Of a DNA stretch of 26,728 nt, positions 1 to 7,843 are shown in pieces. Under the pieces are notes generated by a model. That model was not told the DNA's origin and did no database searches. It saw only the letters and a program-made list of their open reading frames with translations. The stretch is taken from positions 1 through 26,728 of the forward strand of contig CAYFRD010000025.1 of NCBI GenBank assembly GCA_964345555.1, in the 5' to 3' direction. The stretch is from Peptoniphilus_E sp964345555. Its GTDB lineage: Bacteria > Bacillota > Clostridia > Tissierellales > Peptoniphilaceae. The translations under genes were made by a program, and so were the position numbers. The number at the start of each line of letters is the position of its first letter. The first letter of the stretch is position 1.

Positions 1-2
1 TT

Positions 3-551
3 GTGTCGGGAGTTCTGTGTGCAATGGCATCTTTGAAGAGGGATTTTCTAAGGGAAGTGCTGAATCAAATCGCCGCCCTTTTAAAATCTGTGCCCGTGGT
101 TGTCATAGCGATAATATTTCTTATAATATTTTCAGACAATTCAGTAACCGTTGTCGTGACATTTATCGCTTGTTTTCCCGTCATATACATAAATTTCTTG
201 GAGGGATTGGACAACACGGACATAAAAATGCTTGAGATGGCGAAAGTTTATAATTTTACTGAATGTAAAAAGTGGAAGTACATAAGGTTTAGAGCTGCAA
301 AGGCTCACCTTAAATCGGCAGTTCTCATAACATCGGGCATGGCTTGGAAGGCGGGAATTGCGGCTGAAATCATGGGACTGCCCGACAAAAGCATAGGCGA
401 GGCGATCTATTCATCAAAGATATTTTTATACACGGAGGAGATATTCGCTTACGCTTTGGTAATAATACTGCTCAGCAAAATTACGGAAAAACTCATGATC
501 TTTATTTTCAACACCTTTTATGCAGTATGCATGGAGAGCAAAAATGATTGA
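3..551 (+). CDS. ABC transporter permease, NitT/TauT (SsuC-like) type, 5' partial
   Basis: C-terminal 182 residues of an inner-membrane permease; the frame is open to the window edge, so the true start lies upstream. Hydrophobic segments are visible at about residues 25-60 and 145-172. Between them sits the cytoplasmic coupling region (EMAKVYNFTECKKWKYIRF, then a GMAWKAGIAAEIMG stretch), which matches the EAA-loop region of the SsuC/TauC/NrtB permease group. The family imports nitrate, sulfonates, taurine, thiamine precursors or similar solutes. The substrate cannot be told because the binding protein is outside the window. The stop codon overlaps the ATPase start by 8 nt, so the two are translationally coupled. 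Family call fairly sure, substrate unknown. Confidence 0.8.
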   Translation: MSGVLCAMASLKRDFLREVLNQIAALLKSVPVVVIAIIFLIIFSDNSVTVVVTFIACFPVIYINFLEGLDNTDIKMLEMAKVYNFTECKKWKYIRFRAAKAHLKSAVLITSGMAWKAGIAAEIMGLPDKSIGEAIYSSKIFLYTEEIFAYALVIILLSKITEKLMIFIFNTFYAVCMESKND

Positions 552-1113
552 AATCAAAAATGTAAATAAAAAATACGACGAAGAAGTTCTTTTTGAGAAT
601 TTCAACATATCCTTTTATGAAGGAGAGATAAATGTTCTAATGGGCAAATCGGGATTGGGCAAGACCACCCTTCTGAGAATGATGATGGGACTGGAAGATT
701 TTCAAGGGGAGATAGTCAATCTGCATGTTGTAGCCAATGCGGTTTTTCAGGAGGAAAGACTTGTAGAGGATTTGTCAGCATACAAGAATATAGCTTTGGG
801 ATTTAGAAATCAAGTGGATAAAGAAGGAATAATATCGGGACTTGAGGATTTGGGTATAGTGGATAAAATTCACTCGCCATGCAGCGAGCTATCGGGAGGA
901 ATGCGCAGAAGAGTGAGTGTGCTCAGGGCTATGGCTTCGCCGTCGGACATAGTTTACATGGACGAGCCCTTTGAAGGATTGGATAGGGAAAACAAAGACA
1001 GATTGATAAATTATATAATGAAGAACAGAGGTAACAGAACTATGATCATTGTCCTGCATGATATCAACGATGCAAGGGCACTCGGTGCAAGGATATTCAA
1101 CATAGATAGGTAA
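544..1113 (+). CDS. ABC transporter ATP-binding protein, NitT/TauT type
   Basis: Short ATPase (189 aa) that powers the permease encoded just upstream. Visible motifs: Walker A GKSGLGKTTLL, signature LSGGM followed by RRRVSVLRAMA, Walker B DIVYMDEP and an H-loop histidine in VLHDIND. At 189 residues it is shorter than the usual 240-260 and lacks the usual C-terminal extension, but all catalytic motifs are present. An in-frame ATG at 520 exists. I chose 544 because the protein then starts MIEIKNVNKKY as family members do, and a GGAGAG ribosome site lies just upstream. No convincing terminator follows; the tRNA promoter starts about 60 nt later. Confidence 0.88.
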   Translation: MIEIKNVNKKYDEEVLFENFNISFYEGEINVLMGKSGLGKTTLLRMMMGLEDFQGEIVNLHVVANAVFQEERLVEDLSAYKNIALGFRNQVDKEGIISGLEDLGIVDKIHSPCSELSGGMRRRVSVLRAMASPSDIVYMDEPFEGLDRENKDRLINYIMKNRGNRTMIIVLHDINDARALGARIFNIDR

Positions 1114-1171
1114 AATAGAAAAACTATTTGTAAAGAAATATTTACTCTCACAAAATTGTTTAAATTTTTTG

Positions 1172-1200
1172 TTGACAATATATTTAAATTAATCTATAAT
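1172..1200 (+). promoter_or_regulatory. Consensus sigma-A promoter of the tRNA cluster
   Basis: TTGACA (1172-1177) and TATAAT (1195-1200) are both perfect consensus hexamers separated by exactly 17 nt. The first tRNA begins 45 nt after the -10. This is the strength expected for stable RNA genes. Confidence 0.9.
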
Positions 1201-1244
1201 AAACAAAGCGGTTCAAAAAGGAAACATAAACGACCGGCTAGAAT

Positions 1245-1337
1245 GGAGAAATACTCAAGAGGCTGAAGAGGCTCCCCTGCTAAGGGAGTAGGGCTCATTT
1301 TAGGGTCGCGAGGGTTCAAATCCCTCTTTCTCCGCCA
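1245..1337 (+). tRNA. tRNA-Ser(GCT)
   Basis: Acceptor stem GGAGAAA pairs with TTTCTCC. The anticodon stem CTCCC/GGGAG encloses loop CTGCTAA with anticodon GCT (AGC/AGU codons). A long variable arm, typical of class II serine tRNA, and a T-arm with GGTTCAAATCC follow. The 3' CCA is encoded (1335-1337). First gene of a three-tRNA cluster. Confidence 0.95.
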
Positions 1338-1346
1338 AAATGGTGA

Positions 1347-1423
1347 GGGCCTTTAGCTCAGTTGGTTAGAGCGCCCGGCTCATAACCGGTAGGTCTGGGG
1401 TTCAAGTCCCTGAAGGCCCACCA
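1347..1423 (+). tRNA. tRNA-Ile(CAT), lysidine-type (AUA decoding)
   Basis: Acceptor stem GGGCCTT/AAGGCCC is perfect, the D-arm GCTC/GAGC is normal, anticodon CAT is at 1381-1383 and CCA is encoded. I call Ile2 rather than Met because loop CTCATAA in a CGG/CCG context and the GGGCCTTTAGCTCAG start match the Ile(k2C) tRNAs of Firmicutes; the C would be changed to lysidine by TilS. The outer anticodon-stem pair (1374/1390) is a C-T mismatch and the two outer T-stem pairs are wobbles, so the fold is weaker than usual. Elongator Met is the alternative. Confidence 0.85.
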
Positions 1424-1431
1424 TTATAAAG

Positions 1432-1456
1432 ACTATCATTTGTTGATAGTTTTTTT
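1432..1456 (+). terminator. Terminator-like hairpin between tRNA-Ile and tRNA-Phe
   Basis: ACTATCA (1432-1438) pairs with TGATAGT (1444-1450) around a 5-nt loop, followed by six T. The T run ends exactly at the first base of tRNA-Phe, so it should reduce read-through into the third tRNA or mark a processing point. Confidence 0.6.
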
Positions 1457-1532
<76 letters not shown>

Positions 1533-1533
1533 C

Positions 1534-1564
1534 AACTCCGTTGCAGTTTGCAGCGGAGTTTTTT
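1534..1564 (+). terminator. Strong terminator of the tRNA cluster
   Basis: A 12-bp stem (AACTCCGTTGCA with TGCAGCGGAGTT, one G-T pair) with a 3-nt loop, running directly into TTTT. It begins 1 nt after the CCA of tRNA-Phe. Confidence 0.9.
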
Positions 1565-1878
1565 GTATAAAAAATATTCCGTCATACCGCGATTCCCAAT
1601 TGGTAGGGCGGGTCTGTTTGTGTGGAACGGTAGGCATTGTTCTTTACAATGGAGATTGGATATTAAGGTTTACGGAAGGGTGGTAGCAACGTCCGCCAAT
1701 TAATAAATAAATAGATATATTTTGGGAATGAATTGTAATATATAGTACCTTTGAACCGAATTTAAAAAACCCGGACTACACGGCGGGATAATTATTGTTG
1801 TAATAATTTAAAGCAAAAGGCCTTAATTCTTTAGATAGTTAGATATTTATGTAAATTCATTTTATTCAAGATACAAAT
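1565..1878. other. 314-bp spacer with no recognised gene
   Basis: No open frame with a plausible ribosome site or recognisable product. Around 1598-1615 a GTAGGGCGGG string, and at about 1690 a GTCCGCC string, resemble half-sites of the TGTAGGGGCGG hairpin repeats seen at 23965-24224, so this may hold a decayed copy. The rest is A/T-rich. Confidence 0.4.
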
Positions 1879-1899
1879 ATCCCGGCACAAAGCCGGGAT
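1879..1899 (-). terminator. Terminator of the folate-related minus-strand operon
   Basis: ATCCCGGC (1879-1886) and GCCGGGAT (1892-1899) form a perfect 8-bp G/C-rich stem with a 5-nt loop, 13 nt beyond the stop of the CofE-like gene. On the minus strand only a mixed ATATTTGT tail follows, so termination may be partial. Confidence 0.65.
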
Positions 1900-1911
1900 T
1901 GATTTATCTGA

Positions 1912-3087
1912 TTATTCAGTTGCAAAGTTGTCAAAGTATCCTGAGATATAAACCACAGGTGTTCCTTTATCTCCTGAACCGGAGGTCAGGTCACACAGCG
2001 AACCTAAGAGGTCTGTGATTCTTCTGGGAGTTGTTCCCAATCCGCTTTCAAATCCGCCCAAGTCCTTTGCTGAAATTTTTTCTTTTAGAAGTTTTTCCGC
2101 TTCTTCTTCAGCCATATCTGCAAGTTCGGTGTCGGCGATGTACTTTATCTTGATTTCATTAGGGGTACCTCTGAGCCCTTCGGTGTGAGCAGGTGATACC
2201 ACTGGGTCCGCAAGTTCCCAAATTTGTCCTACAGGGTCTTTAAAAGCGCCATCTCCGTAAATCATGACTTCAACTTGTTTTTTTGAATATTCCTTGAGAT
2301 TTTTTTGAACTTCATTTACAAAGGCTTCTCCATCTCTGGGGAACAGTTTTACCATATCAGGGCCCGAAGCGTTGCTGCCCAGTACGCCGAATTCTTCGTT
2401 GTAGCCTGATCCGTTAACGGATTCCGTGAGGATGTCGTCAAGCCCGTAGACGTTGTTTGCACCTGCATCCTTTAATTCCATCTTTATGAATTCTCTTGTG
2501 TGAGTGGAACATACTAAGGCGTCTTTTGTGTATTTCAATATGGTTCTCGGGTCATTTGAGAAGTGAATTTCAGAGTTCGGCGCGATTTCTTTGTACAGTT
2601 TTACATAGTCGATACCTGTGAATCTATGCTTTACTTCTTCGCCGAATATCTTTCTGTATTCCTCTTCTTCAAAAACGTCGGTGTAGGGATTGATTTTGTT
2701 GTCATATAAAAGCTTTCTGTCCATCAGATGGTTTCCTACTTCATCTGAGGGGTATGACAGAAGCAAGTGAAGTTTTCTGCCGCTTAATGCGATTGCTTTT
2801 AAGATTATTGCAAATCTGTTTCTGCTGAGTATGGGAAATACAATACCTATATCAGAGTCGAACTTATTTCTAATATCTTCTGCGATTTGTTCTATGGTAG
2901 CATAATTTCCTTGAGCTCTTGCAACGAGAGATTCTGTAATTGCAATTACATCTTTATCTTTCATTTCAAGATTTTCAGATTCAAAAGCTTTAATTACGGA
3001 GTCCGTAACTATTTGAACTAAATCGTCTCCATTTTTTACAATTGGAGTTCTAATACCTCTAACAACAGTACCAAAATATCTTTGCAT
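1912..3087 (-). CDS. CofE-like gamma-glutamyl ligase (COG1478 family), possible folate ligase
   Basis: 391 residues related to coenzyme F420-0:gamma-glutamyl ligase. Family marks near the N-terminus: GIRTPIVKNGDDL (about residues 11-23), then DVIAITESLVARAQGNY (about 46-62), equivalent to the nucleotide/metal-binding region of CofE, and later SNASGPD. It is longer than archaeal CofE (about 250 aa), as other Firmicutes members are. These enzymes add glutamate to a carboxylate through an acyl-phosphate. No other F420 gene is visible, and the upstream gene, with which it shares a TAATG stop/start overlap, is a folate enzyme. I infer a role in folate polyglutamylation, as reported for the FolC2 branch of this family in Chlamydia. 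A strong AGGAGG ribosome site precedes the ATG. Confidence 0.75.
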   Translation of the reverse strand: MQRYFGTVVRGIRTPIVKNGDDLVQIVTDSVIKAFESENLEMKDKDVIAITESLVARAQGNYATIEQIAEDIRNKFDSDIGIVFPILSRNRFAIILKAIALSGRKLHLLLSYPSDEVGNHLMDRKLLYDNKINPYTDVFEEEEYRKIFGEEVKHRFTGIDYVKLYKEIAPNSEIHFSNDPRTILKYTKDALVCSTHTREFIKMELKDAGANNVYGLDDILTESVNGSGYNEEFGVLGSNASGPDMVKLFPRDGEAFVNEVQKNLKEYSKKQVEVMIYGDGAFKDPVGQIWELADPVVSPAHTEGLRGTPNEIKIKYIADTELADMAEEEAEKLLKEKISAKDLGGFESGLGTTPRRITDLLGSLCDLTSGSGDKGTPVVYISGYFDNFATE

Positions 3088-3662
3088 TAATTTCCTCCTA
3101 ATTTGATCAATCCCTTTTCAGACAAAAAGCAGTCTAAGACCACATCATTTTTGTCATGGATTACATCTTCAACAAATTGTTTATAATAACCAATTCCCAT
3201 TTTAACGGGAGTTGAGGTTAAGCTTGAGAAAAATTTATCGTAAAATCCTCCGCCGTAACCGATTCGATATCCTTTTTTATCAAAGGCGAGTCCGGGTGTG
3301 ACTATGAGATCGGGCAGATTGCTGTCGGCTATATGGTATTTATCCTTGGGAGGTTCCAAGATACCCATGTAATTTTCAATCAATATGTCGAAGGATTTGA
3401 GTTCAGATATTTCCATGGTCTTGGTATCTCTATTTACAACGGGAACATAGATCCTCTTGCCGTCGGCAAGGGCTTGTTTGATTATCCTGTGAGTGTCCAC
3501 TTCATTTTTATAACTGACGAAGATGAAAATATCTTCGCTGTCTTTGTAGAGCTCCGAGTTAATAAAATTCTCAAAGATTTGAGCGTCGGATCTGTCCATG
3601 TATTCCTTGTCCAACTGCTCTCTTTTTTTAAAAGCAAGAGCTCTGAATTCTTTTTTATTCAT
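3087..3662 (-). CDS. 5-formyltetrahydrofolate cyclo-ligase (MTHFS)
   Basis: Converts 5-formyl-THF and ATP to 5,10-methenyl-THF in the cytoplasm, recycling this storage and inhibitory folate. 191 residues, normal for the family. Seen: N-terminal basic start MNKKEFRALAFKKREQLD, a central FVSYKNEVDTHRII block, and the hallmark GYRIGYGGGFYDKF loop that binds phosphate and folate. A longer start at 3683 is open, but I use 3662 because a GGAG ribosome site lies 8 nt upstream and the protein then begins as the family does. A TATAAT lies at 3682-3687, with only a weak -35. First gene of a two-gene operon with the CofE-like ligase. Confidence 0.92.
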   Translation of the reverse strand: MNKKEFRALAFKKREQLDKEYMDRSDAQIFENFINSELYKDSEDIFIFVSYKNEVDTHRIIKQALADGKRIYVPVVNRDTKTMEISELKSFDILIENYMGILEPPKDKYHIADSNLPDLIVTPGLAFDKKGYRIGYGGGFYDKFFSSLTSTPVKMGIGYYKQFVEDVIHDKNDVVLDCFLSEKGLIKLGGN

Positions 3663-3769
3663 TTGTATCACTCCGCTAATCATTATACTATATTTTCTCT
3701 ATATCATTAAATAAAAATTCACATATATGCAAAATTTCTTGTTAATTGGAATAGTTTATCATTAAAGGC

Positions 3770-3799
3770 TTGTAATTTGTAACCGATTTGTAATATAAT
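3770..3799 (+). promoter_or_regulatory. Probable promoter of the ftsEX operon
   Basis: TTGTAA (3770-3775) and TATAAT (3794-3799), 18 nt apart, 29 nt before the ftsE start. The -10 is perfect and the -35 matches at four of six bases. Confidence 0.65.
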
Positions 3800-3828
3800 A
3801 CTTAATTGAGGAAATAGAAAGGAAAGCT

Positions 3829-4515
3829 ATGATAAAATTTGAAAATGTTTTTAAAGAATACCCAAACGGTGTAATGGCTATTTCAAACATCAATCTTGAA
3901 ATTCCCAAGGGGGACTTCGTATTTTTAGTAGGACCAAGCGGAGCAGGTAAGTCCACGCTCTTGAAACTTTTAATAAGAGAAGAGAGGGTTTCCAGGGGAA
4001 AGATTTTATACAGAGATACGGACATCACCAAGTTGAGGAAATCCAGAATTCCCAAGCTGAGAAGGGACATTTCCCTTGTGTTTCAAGATTTCAGACTTTT
4101 GGAAAAGAAGACCGTTTTTGAAAACATAGCCTATGCCTTGGAAATTCAAGGCGAGAGCAAGTCCTTTATAAGAAGATCCGTAGACGAATCTCTTGAGCTT
4201 GTGAATTTGTCATCTAAGATAAATTCCTATCCCGATGAATTATCAGGGGGAGAAAAGCAAAGAGTATCCATTGCCAGAGCTATAGTCAACAATCCGCCGG
4301 TTCTTCTGTGCGACGAACCCACGGGCAACTTGGATCATGACACTGCTTGGGATATAATGAATGCTCTTATAAACATAAATAAAAAAGGCACAACGGTAGT
4401 TATGGCGACCCATGCCGTTGAAATTGTGAACAAAATGCAAAGACATGTAGTGACTCTTTCAAAGGGTTGCATAATTAAAGATGTGGAAAGCGGTGGATAT
4501 TATGAAGTTAATTAG
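3829..4515 (+). CDS. ftsE: Cell division ATP-binding protein FtsE
   Basis: 228-residue ABC ATPase, the expected FtsE length. Motifs: Walker A GPSGAGKSTLL (about residues 35-45), Q-loop in LVFQDFRLL, signature LSGGEKQRVSIARAI (about 138-152), Walker B VLLCDEPTGNLD, and the H-loop in VMATHAVEIV. With FtsX it forms a membrane complex that does not transport solutes; ATP hydrolysis in the cytoplasm drives a shape change that switches on a peptidoglycan hydrolase outside the membrane. A GGAAAG ribosome site precedes the ATG. The last 14 nt overlap ftsX. First gene of an ftsE-ftsX-LytM-ctpA run. Confidence 0.95.
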   Translation: MIKFENVFKEYPNGVMAISNINLEIPKGDFVFLVGPSGAGKSTLLKLLIREERVSRGKILYRDTDITKLRKSRIPKLRRDISLVFQDFRLLEKKTVFENIAYALEIQGESKSFIRRSVDESLELVNLSSKINSYPDELSGGEKQRVSIARAIVNNPPVLLCDEPTGNLDHDTAWDIMNALININKKGTTVVMATHAVEIVNKMQRHVVTLSKGCIIKDVESGGYYEVN

Positions 4516-5398
4516 ACAGGCGATAAACATCTTGAAGGAAAGCGTAAATGGAATTTTCAGAAATTCCGCCATGTCCCTTGCTTCCATCATATCCATAGCC
4601 GCCATGCTGACGCTTTTCGGTTTCGTGTTTATACTCATGCTAGGAATCAATTCTTCAGTATATAGATTGGGTAATGAACTGGACAAAGTGGTTGTATATT
4701 TGGAGGATAATATATCCGTCGATCAGATAAATGAATTGATCGGAAACATAGGAGCTGATGAGCGAGTAAAGGAAGTCACATACACTTCCAAGGAAAAGGC
4801 ACTGGAAGAATTCAGGGAAAGCTTCGGAGATAATGCTGATATATTGGACAGCGTCGACGAAAATACCTTGCCCGCATCGCTGACCATAAGCCTAAAGGAT
4901 TTGTCCTATTCAGATGATGTGGTCAAAACCTTTGAGAATCACGAAATTGTAAATAGCATAAGCTACCATTATGAATTGGTTCACAAGATGATAAGCCTGG
5001 AACAGGGAGTGAAATACGTGGGTTTTGCCATAGTCATGATACTGTTTCTGGTATCTATACTTATCATACACAACACTGTCAAGATAGCGGTGGCAAATAG
5101 AAGAAAAGAAATAGAGATAATGAAGTATGTGGGTGCCACAAACGGATATATAAGAGGACCTTTCTTGATAGAAGGCATAATATTCGGTATAATAGGAGCA
5201 CTTATTGCTTTTGGTATAGTTTACTATGTGTATAATTACTACCACTGCAGAATTGAAACCGTCATTGAAAATTACGGAATAAATCTCTTGAGTCCTGAAA
5301 GCATATACAACAATATATCGGTGATATTTTTATGTATAGGAGTTGGCATCGGATACTTGGGATCACTGCTATCCACAGAGAGATTTTTAGATGTTTAG
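4502..5398 (+). CDS. ftsX: Cell division protein FtsX
   Basis: 298 residues with the FtsX plan: short cytoplasmic N-terminus, TM1 about 25-47, an extracellular domain about 50-165, then TM2 about 172-192, TM3 about 215-240 and TM4 about 273-292. The conserved NRRKEIEIMKYVGAT stretch after TM2 is the family's coupling region. The extracellular domain recruits the coiled-coil partner, here presumably the LytM protein encoded next. I use the ATG at 4502, inside ftsE, because a GGTGG ribosome site precedes it and MKLIRQAINILKES is a normal FtsX start; an in-frame ATG at 4481 would add seven residues. Confidence 0.93.
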   Translation: MKLIRQAINILKESVNGIFRNSAMSLASIISIAAMLTLFGFVFILMLGINSSVYRLGNELDKVVVYLEDNISVDQINELIGNIGADERVKEVTYTSKEKALEEFRESFGDNADILDSVDENTLPASLTISLKDLSYSDDVVKTFENHEIVNSISYHYELVHKMISLEQGVKYVGFAIVMILFLVSILIIHNTVKIAVANRRKEIEIMKYVGATNGYIRGPFLIEGIIFGIIGALIAFGIVYYVYNYYHCRIETVIENYGINLLSPESIYNNISVIFLCIGVGIGYLGSLLSTERFLDV

Positions 5399-5408
5399 AG
5401 GTGAATTA

Positions 5409-6605
5409 ATGAAAAAGTACAGATTGCCCGTACTTTGTCTGACGGCGGCACTGGTGTTGCCAATGACAGTTTACGGGGGTAGTGCTGATTTAGAAAAAAA
5501 ACAACAACAGATGATAAATGAAAAGAACAGGGTCTACCAACAGATTCAACAGAACAAAAACCAAATGATGAGCATTGAGAGCGACGTGGCGGAGGTGAAT
5601 TCCGAGATCACGGTATTGGATAACAAAATCAACTCTTTGAACTCAAGCATTTCGGGATTGGAATCCGACATCAGAAGACTAAATGATGAAATAATTCAGA
5701 CCAAGCAAGAGCTGGACGAAGCAAATATCAATTTGGAGGAAAAACAAAAGCTTTTTGAAACCAGATTGAGAGCCATGTACATGAACGGCAAAGCCTGTTA
5801 CCTGGAAGTAATACTTAATTCCAAGAACATGGAAGAGCTCATAAGGAACAATGAAGTGATCGTATCCATCTCCAATGCCGACAAGGAACTGGTGGAATAC
5901 ATAGCGGAACAAATCAAGATAATAGAAGAAAAATCCGCCAAACTTGAATCTGATAAAAACACTCTTGCCATAGCAAAATCAAGCCTTGAAATAGAAAAGG
6001 CTGAGCAACAAAAAATCAGCGTTGAAAAAAGAGATTACATGAATGCTTTGGTATCAGATGCCGAAGCCTACAGAGTTGAATACGAAAGAGCGGAAGCTCA
6101 ATGGAAGAGTCTGGACAGAGAAATCATCAGGCTTCAAAGTCAAATAAAGGAACTTAAAGAACAAGAGAGAATTGCAAGAGAACAGGCGAAGAAAAGCGGT
6201 AGAGCATCAGCCAGATCACAAGGTGCACTGCTGTGGCCCGTTCCCGGAAATACGAGAATATCATCGGGATACGGCAACAGACTTCACCCCATATTAAAAA
6301 CCTACAGATTCCATTCCGGAATAGATATTCCGGCATCAAGCGGAACGCCCATAGTAGCTGTTAAATCGGGCATAGTCATAATGTCCAAGAGCATGGGCGG
6401 ATATGGAAATGTGGTAATGATAGACCACGGCGACATAGTGACTGTCTATGCACACAACAGTTCATTGAAAGTATCGGTCGGACAGAGAGTAGATGCAGGT
6501 GATGTAATTGCAACAGTAGGTTCCACGGGACTTTCGACAGGACCGCATCTCCATTTTGAAGTGAGAGTCAACGGACAAGCTGTAAACCCCTTGGGATATG
6601 TATAA
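5409..6605 (+). CDS. PcsB/EnvC-like murein hydrolase or activator (coiled coil + M23/LytM)
   Basis: 398-residue exported protein. A signal peptide (MKKY start, cut near VYGGSA, about residue 25) is followed by a long coiled coil to about residue 265 that is rich in Glu/Lys/Gln, then a C-terminal M23 (LytM) domain from about 270. The zinc-site pattern is complete: HSGID gives H302 and D306, and GPHLHFE gives H380 and H382, so the domain is probably an active endopeptidase rather than a degenerate EnvC-type activator. The gene follows ftsX by 10 nt. By analogy with PcsB and CwlO, FtsEX would hold the coiled coil and release the hydrolase during septum splitting. The ATG at 5409 has GAGGTG upstream; 5391 is open but less likely. 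Confidence 0.9.
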   Translation: MKKYRLPVLCLTAALVLPMTVYGGSADLEKKQQQMINEKNRVYQQIQQNKNQMMSIESDVAEVNSEITVLDNKINSLNSSISGLESDIRRLNDEIIQTKQELDEANINLEEKQKLFETRLRAMYMNGKACYLEVILNSKNMEELIRNNEVIVSISNADKELVEYIAEQIKIIEEKSAKLESDKNTLAIAKSSLEIEKAEQQKISVEKRDYMNALVSDAEAYRVEYERAEAQWKSLDREIIRLQSQIKELKEQERIAREQAKKSGRASARSQGALLWPVPGNTRISSGYGNRLHPILKTYRFHSGIDIPASSGTPIVAVKSGIVIMSKSMGGYGNVVMIDHGDIVTVYAHNSSLKVSVGQRVDAGDVIATVGSTGLSTGPHLHFEVRVNGQAVNPLGYV

Positions 6606-6615
6606 GAGGAAAAAT

Positions 6616-7782
6616 ATGAAAAAAAAATTCTTGAAAATATTAGGCGTAATTGCACTTATATTGGTGACAAACGCTGCAACGGCAGTATCCTTGATCTACG
6701 GATACAGCAACGCGAACTCCGCAACGGGAGTAAAGATAAAATATTTGGAAGATTTTATAAAGAAAAATTACCTCTATGAAGTTAAAGACGAAGACCTTGA
6801 AGTAGGAAAGCTGAAGGGGGTCGTATCGGCGTTGAATGATCCCTATTCTGAATACTACACCAAGGAAGAATACAAGGAACTCATGGAGATGACCACGGGC
6901 ACATTTTTCGGAATAGGTGTGGTGATCACCAAGGGAGAAGACAACTTGATAACAGTAATCTCGCCGATAAAGAATTCTCCTGCGGACAAAGCGGGTATAA
7001 AATCCAAGGACAAGATAATAAAGGTAGAAGGTGTGGAATACACCGGAGATGATATGAATGATGCCACCAAGGTCATGAAGGGCGAAAAGGGAACGGAAGT
7101 GACCATCACCGTATACAGACCCGATACGGCAAAGAGCAAGGAAATAACCTTGGTAAGAGATGAAATAAGTGTTGAAACCGTAATAAGCGACAAACTTGGT
7201 CAAGTGGGTTACATAGGAATAACAAGCTTTGACGAAAATACCGCTGACGATTTCAACGAAGAATTGGATGAATTATTATCTAAAAATATAAAATCGCTGG
7301 TAATAGATTTGAGAGGAAATCCAGGAGGTATCGTGGATTCAGCAGCTGAAATATGCGACAGAATTCTGCCTGAAGGTATGATAGTATATGCACAAAACAG
7401 ATCGAAAAAAAGAGTATTTGAATTCAAATCCGATGAAAATCATTTACAAATTCCCCTTGCGGTGCTTGTAAACGAAGGTTCGGCTTCCGCATCGGAAATA
7501 GTCGCAGGAGCCATAAGGGACTATAAAGCAGGCACCATAATAGGACAAAAGACTTTTGGAAAGGGAATAGTTCAAACAGCGAGAATGTTTCCTTCAGGTG
7601 ACGGAATAAAACTCACCACTTCGGAATATTTCACACCCAAGGGAGAAAACATACACAAAAAGGGAATAAAACCGGACATCGAAATTGAACTGCCTGACGA
7701 CATTGAAGGCATAGGGATTGAGTACAAAGACACTGACACCCAACTTCAAAAGGCGATAGAAGTATTGAAGGAGAAAAGTTAA
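6616..7782 (+). CDS. C-terminal processing peptidase, S41 family (CtpA/CtpB type)
   Basis: 388 residues. An N-terminal hydrophobic stretch (about 6-28) anchors or exports the protein. A PDZ domain follows (GTFFGIGVVI through SPADKAGIKSKDKIIKVEG, about 90-170), then the S41 protease core. Catalytic Ser291 lies in NEGSASASEIVAGA and Lys316 in GQKTFGKGIVQ, 25 residues later as in other Ctp proteases. These enzymes cut exported proteins from exposed C-termini, and some turn over peptidoglycan hydrolases. Ten nt after the LytM gene, it may limit the hydrolase switched on by FtsEX. I chose 6616 over 6598 because AGAGGA lies just upstream. A terminator hairpin overlaps its last codons. Confidence 0.92.
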   Translation: MKKKFLKILGVIALILVTNAATAVSLIYGYSNANSATGVKIKYLEDFIKKNYLYEVKDEDLEVGKLKGVVSALNDPYSEYYTKEEYKELMEMTTGTFFGIGVVITKGEDNLITVISPIKNSPADKAGIKSKDKIIKVEGVEYTGDDMNDATKVMKGEKGTEVTITVYRPDTAKSKEITLVRDEISVETVISDKLGQVGYIGITSFDENTADDFNEELDELLSKNIKSLVIDLRGNPGGIVDSAAEICDRILPEGMIVYAQNRSKKRVFEFKSDENHLQIPLAVLVNEGSASASEIVAGAIRDYKAGTIIGQKTFGKGIVQTARMFPSGDGIKLTTSEYFTPKGENIHKKGIKPDIEIELPDDIEGIGIEYKDTDTQLQKAIEVLKEKS

Positions 7783-7795
7783 TCTTTTCTCTTTT
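7771..7795 (+). terminator. Terminator of the ftsEX-ctpA operon, stop codon in its loop
   Basis: GAGAAAAG (7771-7778) pairs perfectly with CTTTTCTC (7784-7791), followed by TTTTCTT. The left arm is the end of the ctpA coding sequence and the TAA stop (7780-7782) sits in the 5-nt loop. Confidence 0.75.
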
Positions 7796-7843
7796 CTTAA
7801 TATAGGGAAATTTAAAACTCCATTTAAAAATAAAGGAGAGATT

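Noticed and set aside
1912..3087. CofE homologue as evidence of coenzyme F420 synthesis
   Set aside because: No other F420 gene is visible, and the coupled neighbour is a folate enzyme; one homologue is not enough to infer the pathway.
6640..7203. Long minus-strand frame (187 codons) opposite ctpA
   Set aside because: Mirror frame of a clear S41 protease; no family features and no ribosome site.
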